Position numbers and translations under genes: made by a program. Below, piece by piece: positions 45,641 to 57,958 of a stretch of 64,000 nucleotides of DNA. The stretch is from Artemisia argyi (lineage: Eukaryota; Streptophyta; Magnoliopsida; Asterales; Asteraceae), in the NCBI GenBank assembly GCA_030686995.1, contig CM060696.1:11080487-11144486 (forward strand). The letters are read 5' to 3'. Numbering within the stretch: position 1 is the first letter of the stretch; every line of letters starts with the position of its first letter. The notes under the pieces were generated by a model that was given only the letters and a program-made list of their open reading frames with translations, was not told the origin of the DNA and did no database searches.

Positions 45641-45840
45641 CTACAGACTTGCAGCCCTGGTTTTTGATTATCGTACCTTCATTAGCATAGAAGGCATTGA
45701 ATGAAACTGGGATTCCTCGGAAGGATTTGTCTAGTACTGCTCTTAAACTAAGAGCTACAGTTTGAGTGTCTTTTACTCCTCAGTTTTCCAAATCCCAAAA
45801 TAGGGCGATCATTTAATCGTTTTCTTCTAACATTCTAATT
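45530..45840 (-). pseudogene. NYN-domain gene fragment (copy B)
   Basis: The minus strand encodes MIALFWDLEN-like, VSFNAFYANEGTIIK and HLREIPGGGKNRADHA segments, with a TAA just before the MIALFWD strand and an insertion after IIKNQ. It is a degenerate counterpart of 10800-11110. The GGGKNRADHA core is closer to the NYN consensus here than in copy A. Confidence 0.65.
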
Positions 45841-46538
45841 TTCACATATTAACTCAACTTTGTTAGGATATTGATTTCTTGAACTTGCTAATGAGCATTA
45901 TACATCGTGAGTTCGGTATTGATGTTTTTTATGTTGTGTTATTTTTAGTATATTGCTTATAAAAGCGGCCGATGGCTTATTTGATTTTAGGTGAATGTTT
46001 CAAAAGCTTAGTTAATGTAGCTGCTTGTGAATATTTTCGGCTTATATAAGTTTCTTATGCTTGCGTAAGCCAAAAAAGATAAATAAACCCTTCTTACGCT
46101 TGTGTAAGCCAAAAAAGTTAAATAAGCCACAAGCATTAAGCTTATGAAACATAAGCCGAAAACCACTTAACCCATAAGCCACAAGAAGTAAGGTAATAAT
46201 ACATGTGTGTTCTGTATTTATGTTTTTTCATTTATGTTGCCCAAACCAACCCATAAGCCGGCTATATAAGCCAAAACAAACACCCAATAACTAAAGTAAT
46301 GGCATCATTATCATTTTATCAGTCTATTTAAAGAATAAATAAGCTACAATAAGTAAGCCCAAATATACGATTAATTAAACGCACATAACTAAAGTAATGA
46401 CATCATTATCATTTATCAGTCTATTTAAACAATAAATAAGCTACAAGAAGTTAGCCCAAAACCAATTAACCCGTAAGCCGGGTATTTAAGACCAAACACA
46501 TGATTAATTAAACGTACATTTCAATTTATAACAAAAAA

Positions 46539-46583
<45 letters not shown>

Positions 46584-46736
46584 AACATTAGTAAGAAAAC
46601 ATAAACTTAACTGAAATAGTTATATTTGTGAATATGAAAAAGAACTACCTGGTAATGATAAGATCGATTGATTGAGGGGAGTGAGTGAAGCATTTTCTTC
46701 TAGTTGAATGTAAAGCGAGCCCTAAATTTTCACGTA

Positions 46737-47941
46737 TCTTTTATATAATAAAAAAATTACATCATTTCCGACTGTTTTTTCAAAACCCTTCTCAGCGAAA
46801 AAAAAAAAAATAGACGAATACAAGAGCTCGATTTTGCCACGTAGACAAAATCAAGCAACATGATTGGTCAATAGAAAGTCAAAATTGAATTGATTTTGGT
46901 CAAACTTTAAAAATTTTGATGGAGAAATTTGGTTAAGAAAAATACACATAAAAATATTTGTGTCAAATTTGTGAAAACAAAAACTTAATATAAGAGGAAG
47001 TAGTTAATAAAACTTTAGTGGTTGAATTTTACAAAAATTATATAGAGTTAAGTGTAAAATTACAAGTTTTCAAATTTTTTAATAACCTTAGAAAGATAAC
47101 AAATAACTCCTCACACTTTATACTCCTATACTTTATAAGATAAACTTTGTTTAAAATTACATAAGTAGTATTATTTTCAGACTTTCATCTATTAAAATTA
47201 CAAAATTTTGTAAATATACGAATTAGTTTTAATATATGTTAAATATTTTTTAAAACTAATATTCGTTTTAGACTTTCAACCACTAAAATATTTTTTTTAC
47301 TATATACATACGTAAGGACTCATGTTATTTTATTTGAAATATTTAATTTATGCGTACACGGGTTTGAATATTAAATACAGTTAAATTATTGTTAACGGGA
47401 ATATAAATATCAAATGTAAGCACGGATTATTGTGATATGAAAATAAATATACGCTGTTGTACTTATAACTATGACTCATGAAATTCTTATTTAAAGTTTA
47501 TACATGGATATCCAGAAAAATATTTTTAAAAATTTTTACAGAGCATATTTTAAATTTATCAAGAGGACTTCCCTACTACGAAAAGTGTCTCATGGATAAC
47601 GTACTGATATATCTCCTATTCGTGCTGATTGTGTGCTACTAAACTCACACATTTTGTACAACATGATATAAATAATTAAAGTTAAACAACAATATCAACC
47701 TCAACCTCAACCTCAACATCTAAGTCAGTTAAACAAAGTTAAATTTTCAACTAACAATTTTTTTTACAAAATATTATTATAATAGATATTAATACATAAT
47801 AAAAAATCCTGGACAAACATTAGTTATACTTATATCACAATTTTTACGGGTAAATTCTTATATGTCCATATACTAAACTAAAAATTTAAAATAAATTTGA
47901 TTTATGTGTAAACTCTGTGCGTGCACGGGACTTATAGCTAG
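46737..47941 (+). mobile_element. Non-autonomous Helitron, family 1 (copy B only)
   Basis: It starts TCTTTTATATAATAAAA and ends CTCTGTGCGTGCACGGG...TATAGCTAG, inserted between A (46736) and T (47942) with no target duplication. Copy A shows the empty site CTCGTA|TTTTAATTCTG at 13377/13378. The CGTGCACG palindrome near the 3' end and CTAG terminus are Helitron hallmarks. No Rep/helicase gene is present. Confidence 0.9.
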
Positions 47942-48042
47942 TTTTAATTCTGAATGGATCTAATTTGGGTGCTCTACCCTTATTTTCCCCTCTTTTAGCA
48001 AGCTTTTTTTTTCCTTCTAATTTTTAATTATGTTTTAAAATA

Positions 48043-48310
48043 CTCCATTCGTTTCAAAATAATCGCTCTCACAAAAATTACACGGTTTAAGAAAAACATA
48101 ATTTTTGCTGATTGCTCTCTTATTATTAGCAAGAAAGACATTTTTACCCTTCACTAAATAATTAATGTCTTTTTTAAAGTTTGTAATATTAATGTCAACT
48201 AAGGGTAATATGGTAAAATTGATCAAACTTTCTCATCTATTTTTAGTAGTGAACTACTAAATTGGGACACCCCAATAAGGAAACGTGGGCTATATTTGGG
48301 ACGCATGGAG
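48043..48310. mobile_element. Stowaway-type MITE (copy B)
   Basis: Counterpart of 13478-13722; TA flanks (48041-48042, 48311-48312) and ends CTCCATTCGTTTCAAAATAA and GGGACGCATGGAG. It has an extra ACACCCCAATAAGGAAACG-like segment absent from A. Confidence 0.8.
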
Positions 48311-49660
48311 TAGTTAAAAAGGTTATCTATTAGATTTACACATTTAAATAGAAATATGTTTTATCATCTATTTACTTATTTTGGCTGAATGATGGATTTC
48401 CCTAAACATAGAACCGACTAAGTCCCAAGCTCGGTTCGTACTTTATCGACAATACCTGTTCGCGGATCCTCCTAAGCTCCAATGATTCGGGATATGTTGG
48501 ACTTTTTTGTAGTCAAATAGGTATCTTTATGTAATTACCCATAATTTTCAAGTCATTAATTAATCTAAAACATGAAGTATTCTATTATAAAGGTTATTTA
48601 ACGATTTTCACGTGTAAAATATTCTTTTATTTAAACGGTGCAACAACGAATGTAAGTTTATGTATGTAAGTGATGTGTAAACAAGTGAATATGGGCTGCT
48701 GTTTATAGCCAATTTGGTTCAGCAACCCACGGATCACACGGTACCAAAAAAAGGGTCCGCCCTTTATAATTTTTTGTGTCGTGGACCTTTGACATAGGAT
48801 TTTCCAAATCTTCTTCACATCTTTCCAAAATATTTGCAAGATCTTACTAGTATCCTACTATGATATTTGTTTAAGATGTTTCTTGGTTAGGATGATGCAT
48901 GTCGTGATGAAATAATCCATTTCCATTTTGATTACAATGTATTAACAAAGTAAACTTGTAAAATGTATTATTTAGCTAACTAAAAGATGTTTATTAAGAA
49001 GTTACATGCTAGTATATGTGTTACTAAAAAAATCTTTTGATTACTCATGCTAATACATGACTTAATGTGATGTGTTATGGACAACATTTTAGAAATATGT
49101 GAAACACACTTATCTTAATTTGTTACCTAATGTGGCACTTATTCCACTTTGACACATACCGTGTAACTTTTCCTTACATGACTTGAATACAACTTAGGAA
49201 GCATAGTGTACAAGTAAGTTGTACATATTAATATTAATAGTATGCAACATATATTAAAATCTTTTTGTGGTGTTAAATAAAACGTGTAGCTATATATAAA
49301 AGACTTGACAATTTTATAATTTGCGTAAATAAAGTTTATCATGGTTATCAATAAAATTTAGCAAAGATCGTAAAATATAAATAACGTTTTTTAGACAATA
49401 TTTGTATTAACAGAGTAATTTATTGAGGTTTGTAACTAAACAATGGTATAACTTGTTTCACTAGCAATGTAGCTTTATTCGCCTCTTTTGTTCAATATTG
49501 GTTTTGTTAGACATTAATATATAGACTAAAATGGAAATTGCTGTTGGTGGTACATGAAGGCAAATTAATGAGAATAACAAAAGATTTTGAAACGTGAGCC
49601 AAGGATAGTCAAGTATGTGTTTGCTTGGAATATAAAAATATTTGCAATGTGCAAAATTTA

Positions 49661-49991
49661 GGTCTGTTTGTTATCCATGTTTGACATAGTATTTGGATTT
49701 CTAAAACACAAAACACATGTTTGGTTTAAAATGTAGGTTTAGAAATAAGACATGGTATCAATTGGTCACACACTTTTTAAAAATCTGGACGATAATGGTA
49801 GGTTTTCTCTCTCTTTGTCATATTTTCTCTTTCTCTCTCTTTCCACTATCTCAAAATATAGTTTTTTTAAATATTAAATTGTAAATCAAATTTTATAATA
49901 ATTAATTTTATACCTAAATCTAAATCCAAATCCAAATTTAAAACGTAATCCAAATCTTAATCTTAAACCCGTCTACGAACCAAACGGGCCC
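49661..49991. mobile_element. Tourist-type MITE, TSD TTA (copy B only)
   Basis: TTA (49658-49660, 49992-49994) flanks a 331-bp element with ends GGTCTGTTTGTT and (reverse complement) GGGCCCGTTTGGTT. Empty site in copy A: AAAATTTAGTGTTCAC at about 22037-22052. Confidence 0.85.
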
Positions 49992-50099
49992 TTAGCGTTC
50001 ACTGTTAAGTCAAAGTCAACAAATTTCAAAGTTAATTTTATCAAGCATTCATAAACAGGTCACATTGTTATTATCTATTAAAGACCCATTCGAGATTAT

Positions 50100-50510
50100 T
50101 ATACGAGATCACTGACCATGAGTTTGATACTAACCCTACCTCAGCCGAGTCCGAATCAGTAGGCTTAACAGACTTTAAAGTGGGTGAAGAATACCTAGTT
50201 GTGGTAACAAATTTTGTAAATTTGTATCGGTGTCGCCTTGGGGACGTGGTCAAGGTGGCTGGACTTTATAACTCAACCCCCAAACTCATATGCAGAAGAA
50301 ACCTAATTTTAACCATAAACATCGACAAAAACACCGACAGTTATATGTTAAAGTAGCAACCAAGCTCTTAACTGTTGAAAAACTAGAAGTGATTGACTTT
50401 ACGAGCCATGTTAAGCTCGGTTTAGAGCCGGTCGTTTGGGAAGTGAATGGAGAAAATGGGCTGGAAGCCCAGAGGGATGCCTTAAGGTTTGGACTCCCTA
50501 AGGAGGTGTC
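50100..50510 (+). pseudogene. GH3 family gene fragment (copy B)
   Basis: The plus strand reads VGEEYLVVVTNFVNLYRCRL then GDVVKVAGLYNSTPKLICRR and NLILTINIDKNTD, then a stop (50354-50356) and a one-base frame change into VATKLLTVEKLEVIDFTSHV. These match the conserved LVVTxxxGLYRYRLGDVVKVxGFYN...ICRRN and EKLEVVDFTSH blocks of GH3 acyl-amido synthetases, which conjugate auxin or jasmonate to amino acids. N-terminal motifs, the rest of the C-terminus and splice context are missing. Copy A holds a more deleted version. Confidence 0.85.
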
Positions 50511-50571
50511 AGGCTTGAGCCTCGTTTGGTTTCTTTGTTTAAAAGATAAATATATTATGTGATAATATTAA

Positions 50572-50927
50572 GGGTGCATTTGGTTTATAAATGGGATCAG
50601 AATCGGATTTGGATTTGAGAAATGTTTTAATGAAAAGAGGAGAGAGAAAATGTAAAATTATACTAATAATATATAATAAAATAATATTATTTGTAAAATA
50701 AAAAAAATAAAAAAAAGAAAGAAAAAGAAAAGTAGGTTTAAAAAGAAAAGTGTGGCTCACATTTAAAAATGGTGGACCTGTTAGAGGATTCATAAGAAAC
50801 ATATCAATATATAGGAGAATATATTTGAATCAATTCCTATATATTGGGCCCACATGTAGAAACCAAACAGCAGTTTTGACATATCTTTCATTCGACACCC
50901 ACCTAAACCAGCATACCAAACAGGCCC
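50572..50927. mobile_element. Tourist-type MITE, TSD TAA (copy B only)
   Basis: TAA (50569-50571, 50928-50930) flanks a 356-bp element with ends GGGTGCATTTGGTT and (reverse complement) GGGCCTGTTTGGTA. Copy A has the empty site GATAATATTAAAATTT at about 22546-22561. Confidence 0.85.
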
Positions 50928-51091
50928 TAAGTTTTTTAAATTTAGTTATTATATCTTTTTTATGAATAATATTATACTTTGAATATGGTAATTATCCATT
51001 AGCAAGCCTATAAATATAAACGGATAATTATTGTATATAATGGTATTACTGATCCTTGTGTATAATGGTATGGGGTGGTTGATGCTTGATA

Positions 51092-52183
51092 TCTTTTATA
51101 TAATAAAAGAATTACATCATTTCAGAGTGTTTCTGCAAATCCCTTTTTATTGAAAAAACAATTAGACCAATAGGAGAGCTCGATTTTGCTATGTAGACGA
51201 AATCGAGCAATATGATTGGTCAATAAAAAGTCAAAATTAAATTGATTTTGGTCAAACTTAATCAATTTGGTGGAGAAATTTGGTTAAGAAAAAAATGCAT
51301 AAAAATATAGGTGTCAAATTTATTAAAACAAAAACTTAAAAAAAAAGAAGTAATTAATAAAACTTTGGTGTTTAAATTTCAAATAAATTATATAGAGCTA
51401 AGTATAAAATTACAAGTTTCCATGTTTTTTAATAACTTTAGAGAAAAAACAAATAACCCCTTACACTTCATACCCCCTATACTTTATAATATTAACTTTA
51501 TTTAAAATTACATGATTATTAGTATTAGTTTTTAGACTTTCATCATTAAAATTACAAATGCGAATTAGTTTTAATACATGTTAAATATTTTTTAAACTAA
51601 TATTAGTTTTAGACTTTTCTATAATATTTTTTTAAATAAAGACTCATGTTATTTTATTTAAAAGTTTAATTTATGCGTACATGGTTTTGAATATTAAATA
51701 CGGCTAAATTATTAGTAACGGGAATTTAAATATCAAATGGTAAGCACGAGTTAGTGTGATATGAAAATAAATATAAATGATTCAACTTATAACAATGACT
51801 CATGAAATTGTTATTTGAAATTTATATATGGATATCCATAAAAATATTTTAAAAACTTTATAGAGCATAATTTAACTTTATCAACGCTCATTATGTGCTA
51901 TTAAACTCGCACATTTTGTACAACATGATATTAATAGTTAAAGTTAAACAACAACATCAATCTCAACCTCAACATGTCTGTCTGTTAAAAACGTTATACA
52001 AAGCTAATTATTAAAAAAAAACAAACATATGGGTTAGATAGTCATTGTTTAATGAAGGTGTTCTCCTTAAATTAAAAAAAAAATGCACTCATCACAATCC
52101 TTATTTGATAACAATCACCTCCTAAATTAAAAAAGAAAAACTACGTGAGTGATAACCTAACTTTATTCATTGACTTGATGTTT

Positions 52184-52232
<49 letters not shown>

Positions 52233-53935
52233 AATAGTTGGTTGTTGTAAATGAATTAAAAGTATGTTCATTATAGTTATTAAGCAAGTATATATAGTTT
52301 TTAATCAGGTTATTACGTTACTATACTGCGATAATGTTATTGAGTTGGTAATCACGGATGTGAGATACAACCATTCTTCTATACTTATGATTTATGTGTT
52401 AACCTTTTTTTGCTTTTGAATAGAATGCGAAAGAGACCTCAACAGAACTTTGACTTATGCCTTATCTAGCTGATAGTTTTTAGTAACATTTTTTAGGGTT
52501 TAACTTTTTTTTTATACACACCAACTTTTAGTAACTTTTTTTTTTTTTTAATGTTTTATTGAAAACTTCTACACCTAATATTTGTGTTTTTACTATAAAC
52601 ATACTAAGTTATGATCGAATTAGTTGTGAGTTAAGGAGTTTTTTATTAAGCTTCTTAAAAAAGCTTAAAGCTTTATCATAAACTTATTGTGTTATAGTAA
52701 TTGAATAAGCCAATAAGCACCTTCAATAAGCGTAACCAAACACCCCATTAGTTCTAATCTAAAGTTTTCTTATTTGATTTTAGGACTAACTTTGTTGTTA
52801 TGCTCACTATAATGTAACATGTTAGTGGTGTTTGCAGTTTTATGATCTTATCACACACACTAAAACGCAAAGCAATTTGTTGTGAGCATTTTTCAGAGGA
52901 GGATTAAGTATGAACAAATGATTGTCGTGGAAGAATTATCTACGCGTGCTCAAGGTATAAATGTATAATTAAGTTGAGTTGCTAATTTAGATAATACATG
53001 AATGTATTTTAATGTATCAAAGATATGTTTTAGTGGCTATATGAGGAATTTTATGGTAGGAATTTTTAACAGGTGTCTTTGAATGAGTTAATGAAACTTA
53101 GCAGGTGTTTATTGTCATTGATAACACTATGGGTGTCAACCAACGACATAAAATATGGGTGTCTTTTACCTTGATGATTTAGGCTAATTGTGAAGAAAGT
53201 TGCACTAAAGTGAAATGTCGGTAAGGATTCAAACAATCCTAAAAGACTTGTGAATGTACTCTTTGCCGTTTTTTTAATGCAATTTATTATTTACTTATGC
53301 AAGTAATAATAATTTTCTTATATAGTTCGGTCTCAAAGAAAAATTATTCTTATACCTTATACATAAACGTATTCTACCATTACATCTTTTTTTATTTCTA
53401 TTTATGTAATAAAGAAGCTATAGTATAAGCATCTATGTTAATTTGATAATTTTATGATCAAACATGAGAAGTAAATTGCACAAACTTATGAAAATACAAA
53501 TTTTCAAACAAAAATGTACATTGGTAAACATGGTATGATGGTTATTCATAATCAAGGAAATGAATCAATATTCAATACTATCTAAATATGCTACATATTT
53601 TAACGAAAATATAAGTAAAAGAAATACCACAATTACAAAACACATCGTAAATTGATAACACGGGTTAGCAAACTAAAAGCATATATCACTAACATCTTAT
53701 GTAAGTCAAGTATCGTCATGTGATTTTGTTTGAATAATAAAATATTATTTTTTATCCAAAAACATTCTGCTAAAATAATAAGTAGATTATAATATATATG
53801 CATGTGGTTTTTTATTTTTAGTCCACAAAGTAAAATCATTTGAAACATGTTAAGTGTTTCATTTCTTAATCGATAATAATATAAAATCAAAAAGAAATTT
53901 TAAAAACTCTGTACGTGCACAGGTATTATAACTAA
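51092..53935 (+). mobile_element. Non-autonomous Helitron, family 1, with extra cargo (copy B only)
   Basis: It starts TCTTTTATATAATAAAAG and ends CTCTGTACGTGCACAGG...TATAACTAA, between A (51091) and T (53936). The empty site in copy A is CTTGATA|TATACAAC (22810/22811). The first ~930 bp match the Helitron at 46737-47941, as does the 3' end. About 1.8 kb (52020-53880) is extra, with a poly-A tract near 52187-52230. The extra part has only short frames, with no helicase and no recognised gene. Confidence 0.9.
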
Positions 53936-54343
53936 TATACAACTTTGAGAATAACATTTGACTTTTTTTTGGTGAAAAATGCTTTAACTATACAATTTTT
54001 GTTGGGTAAGTGGTTAATATAGGTTTTCGTTCTACTTCAATGTAAGCTCACACGCTATATAAATTTCAATTTTAAAACATAATTGGTTTAAATAAGCGAA
54101 GTGAACTATCGTGTTTGTGTTTTCGACCAAGACTAAACCAATTGTCATATACAAGTAATCAGCTATTATTACACAACCAATCAAAATGTGATGCATTACT
54201 TATTAGTTTTATTTTTTCACAACTGTATACATGGTTTTTACTGTTAACAAATTTTTATCGGATGGGTCATGATGCTAGTTATTAGCTTATAAATCAATAT
54301 TTTTAAAATTAATTCAGCCACGTATACCATATGGTAAGGTTAG

Positions 54344-55102
54344 TGTTAGTTTTAACGGATAATAAATTAATATAACATGACCGGACTCGAACTCGAGACT
54401 TCGGGATTGCACACTTTACGTATGAGTTTCAATTAATTAATAATTATTGTTTTAGTGACGAATAATTATTAAATTCACGAAACAAGCACTTAACGGTAAC
54501 TAACGACCGTTAGACGAAAGTTAAAGGACTAGAAATGAAACAATAAGGCAAGAAGGATCTAGAACCCCCCCCCCCCCCCCCCCCCCCCCTTGGGCTCTAG
54601 GATCGGCCGAAACCCAATCCCACATGGGATGGGAGTGTCTTTTGCTCCAAGTTTGAGATAGTATATATACATGGCCTCTTGTATTCATTCTTCTCATCCC
54701 TTGGTTCATTAGCAAGCCAATTCACTTTCTTTCATCTCTTTTCTTTGAGCTATTGAAGATCCATCGTGATCAACAAAGGCTCATTAGTAGTGCTTGCTTT
54801 TGAATTAAGAACCTAACTTTTCTAATTGAAACGCTAATAGTACGTGTGTTCGAGAACGAAGTGTTAACATACTTTTGTTAACAAGGTGATTGCCCTATTT
54901 CGACTAACCCTAGTCGATCCACCATTAAACCCTGATTAGGGTTTATAGTTCTTGTTCCATTGGTTTCTTGTTCTTGCTAGAAATCACAAAGGTACGCATC
55001 TTTTATATTCGGTTAATTTATTATTTGTATTTGATCTTTTCCGCTGCGTACTCTTTGATGTTTATGTGTTTATATTATTGTTATGATTCACATATTCCAA
55101 CA
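54344..55102 (+). repeat. 5' LTR of copia 3 with C25 tract
   Basis: 759 bp, TGTTAG...CCAACA. A run of 25 C lies at 54565-54589; copia 2 has four C at the equivalent place. TATATATA at 54662-54669. The partner LTR is not seen. Confidence 0.85.
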
Positions 55103-55265
55103 GTGGCATCAAGAGCCGTTAATAGATTATAATGAATTACCGAAACACATAAAATTAAATCGTTTGATTATTACATGCTTGGTGTTCTTATGTTTTTAAA
55201 TATTTCTTAAACCCTAGAATCTTTTAATTATGTCGATTTAATATATTTTTTTTATTAAATGTCGA

Positions 55266-55296
<31 letters not shown>

Positions 55297-56657
55297 GGGT
55301 TTTGGAATTTTTGAATAAAAACTTGTAGAAACCCTAGGTTGCATGTAATATTTATGTGTATATAAATGGATATTGGTGATATGCCGTTAGGTTGCGTTCC
55401 TGATTGACATGATTATATGTTTATAATATGTGTTATTTGGGCATCCATGACAAACCATGCATGTGTTGTATTGGATTATGATGATTAGGTTTAAGATTTC
55501 ATGCTTATTATGCGATTTTATTATAATTGATAAGTTGTTTAGTAAATATTATGGATAAAAATTACTAAAATTTGATTAATTATAAAAGTAGGGAAGACCC
55601 TATTAATCGTGTATTAAATCAATTGTGTGTTTTAAAATTGATTTAAATTTGCATGTCCATTATTGTTGTTGTTTGTTTATTTTATTTAATTACTTTTGTT
55701 TTATATGTTATGTGACATGATAGTAACAAAAGGGTAATTTCAAAAATAAAATATTAAACGGACTTAATAATGGTGAAACCTTGTTTTGAGCTTACATATA
55801 AATCTTGAACTTTTGGTTGATTGATCGCGACTGTATTAAGTGGTTGTAAGGTGAAACTATTTTGACAAACTATTAAAGTGGGTATAAGGTTGGCTACGCA
55901 TTAAATTGCGGCCTTAGATAGCCAACATTCTGGCTTAACGCTCGCCTGTGAGTCAAATTTAGTGTTACCTAACATCCATGATAACTACGAAGCACTTAAG
56001 GCAAAGTTGTAAGTTTCTCAACGCCTCAATCAAAACTTCGGAGATTTAAGCTCGTAAAGAAACTAATGAGTAAAAGTTTTTTACATGAAACATATGCTAC
56101 AAGATGAATGCATGACATCTTTGTACATATATTTTGATTACACACATCAAATTTACTACCCTTAAATTTAAGTTATATGTCATCCAATGAAACGGAAACA
56201 CCTAAAATTGGATCTACGTCGGGGCGTAAACTGACTAGATTGCAATGGAGGGGCAAATTACATGATTTCATCACTAGCAGATCAACTGGTGTGGTGTAAT
56301 TATGTAAGTTTGCTGTTTCTTAAGTTGGTTAACTTAATTGAGTTGATAGCGGGTACTGATCACTCAAGGCATGAGATGGGGATAAAACATGATTACATTA
56401 TTGCAACTGCGGTTGGCAAATATATAAATCCCATCCTTTCTAGGAATTGCAATTGAATATTGGCATTTGGGACACGTCTCGTACCTTATTGAATACCGTC
56501 ATCACTAGCAGATCAACTGATGTGATGAACCTATCTCAATTTGGATCCTAGTTTTTCATTGTAAAATTAAATGGTTATATGATTATGAACCAAGGGTATT
56601 TAATTTTCTTGAAATTTTATTATCGAAAGTACTAACTTTTGAATTTTTTCTATAGAA
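55103..56657 (+). other. Copia 3 primer site and leader
   Basis: TGGCATCAAGAGCC at 55104-55117 closely resembles the initiator-Met primer site. The leader of about 1.5 kb has long T runs (about 55265-55290) and two direct copies of TCACTAGCAGATCAACTG (about 56269 and 56499). Confidence 0.7.
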
Positions 56658-57958
56658 ATGGCTACACCGGAAAACACTAATATGAGCAACATGAGTTATG
56701 CGTTCAAGCAAATGATTGATCGATACAAGTTGACTGGTGAAAATTTCAATGATTGGTTTCGATCCTTAAGAATCACCTTAAGGATGGCCAAAAGATATGA
56801 TTATCTTGGTGAACCTCTACCTCAAAAACCTGCTGAGGATGCAACACAAGCACAGAAGGATGCATACAATGTTGAATATGAAAAGCACAATGATGTGGCT
56901 TGTCTCATGTTGGCTGGGATGGATACTCAACTGCAGAAACAATTTGAGAACTATAGACCCATGGACATGATAAATGAACTCAGAAGAATGTTTGGGAAAC
57001 CACCTACTGCAGAATTATATGACTTAATAGAATCTCTGCACAATTGTAAGTAGGAAGCAGGAAAATCCGTGAGTGCCCACGTATTGTCCATGAAACATTA
57101 TATGGACCAATTGGAGCGACTTGGTTGCGGATATCAGGAAAGCGTATGTATTGGTCTCATCTTGCGATCCCTTAATCAGTATTTGTATAGTGAGTTTGTA
57201 CGCAAGTACAATATGCATTGCAAGGGGAAGACGGTTAGTGAAGTTCATGCAATGCTTATTGATTATGAGAAAGGCCTGAATTAGAAGGCACCTACACCAG
57301 CTGTAATGGCGATACAAGGTGGTAGGATTACCAAGAAGAAACCCAACAAACCGCAAAATGCGAACTTCGAGGGTAAAGGCAATGGTAATGGTAAAGGCAA
57401 ACAAGTTGCGACTCACCAACAGAAGCCTAAGAAGCAAAATCCTCCTCCTGCTAAGAAGAAGGAAAATTTCAATAAGGATTTGGCTACTTGTTACTACTGC
57501 AACACTCCTGGTCATTGGAAGCGGAACTGTCCATTGTTACTAGAGGAGTTGCGCCTCAACAAAGGTAAAATGCCTGGTAACGTCGCAAGCACTTCAGGTA
57601 TGTTTATGATTGAGTTATTTTCTTTTCCTCGTAAGAATAATTCCTGGATATATGATACAGGATGTGGTACTCACATCTGTAATACGTCGCAGGGACTTAG
57701 AGGAGCAAGGAAGCTGGCCTATGGAGAAAGATATTTATACGTAGGAAATGGTGTACGTGCATCAGTTGAAGCCATAGGGACTTTCGATTTAGTTTTACCT
57801 TCGGGAATGATACTAGTATTGAATAATTGTCATTATGCACCCTCTATTGTTAGGGGTGTCATTTCAGTTTCTTTGTTATTGGATAATGGTTTTGTTTACA
57901 CATTTATTAATCATGGAATTTCTGTTTCTTTAAATAATGTTTTTTACTTTAATGCAAT
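56658..57958 (+). pseudogene. Copia 3 gag to protease, two in-frame TAGs, truncated
   Basis: ATG 56658 starts MATPENTNMSNMSYAFKQMI with the gag domain (LTGENFNDWFRSLRITLRMA). TAG at 57051-57053 and 57282-57284 interrupt an otherwise continuous frame that resumes with SAHVLSMKHYMDQLERLG and APTPAVMAIQGGR. Next come the zinc knuckle CYYCNTPGHWKRNC and the protease WIYDTGCGTHICN. The frame leaves copia sequence after VSLNNVFYFNAI (about 57958) and runs into AT-rich DNA. Integrase, RT and RNase H are missing. Confidence 0.88.

Larger units (their letters stand above)
37123..54343. repeat. Segmental duplication, copy B
   Basis: Collinear with 1-23612. Its private insertions are a LINE (37184-39581), Helitrons (46737-47941, 51092-53935) and Tourist elements (49661-49991, 50572-50927). 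It ends where copia 3 begins (GTAAGGTTAG, same sequence as copy A at 23602-23611). Shared older content includes the long hairpin, the hAT element, the MULE-like unit, the NYN hairpin, a Stowaway MITE and the GH3 fragment. Confidence 0.88.
54344..57958 (+). mobile_element. Ty1/copia element 3, 5' fragment
   Basis: A single 5' LTR (54344-55102), a primer site, a leader and gag to the start of pol, then the homology to copia 2 stops abruptly near 57958. It is inserted in copy B at GTTAG (54339-54343). No 3' LTR is in the window. Closest relative here is copia 2. Confidence 0.88.
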
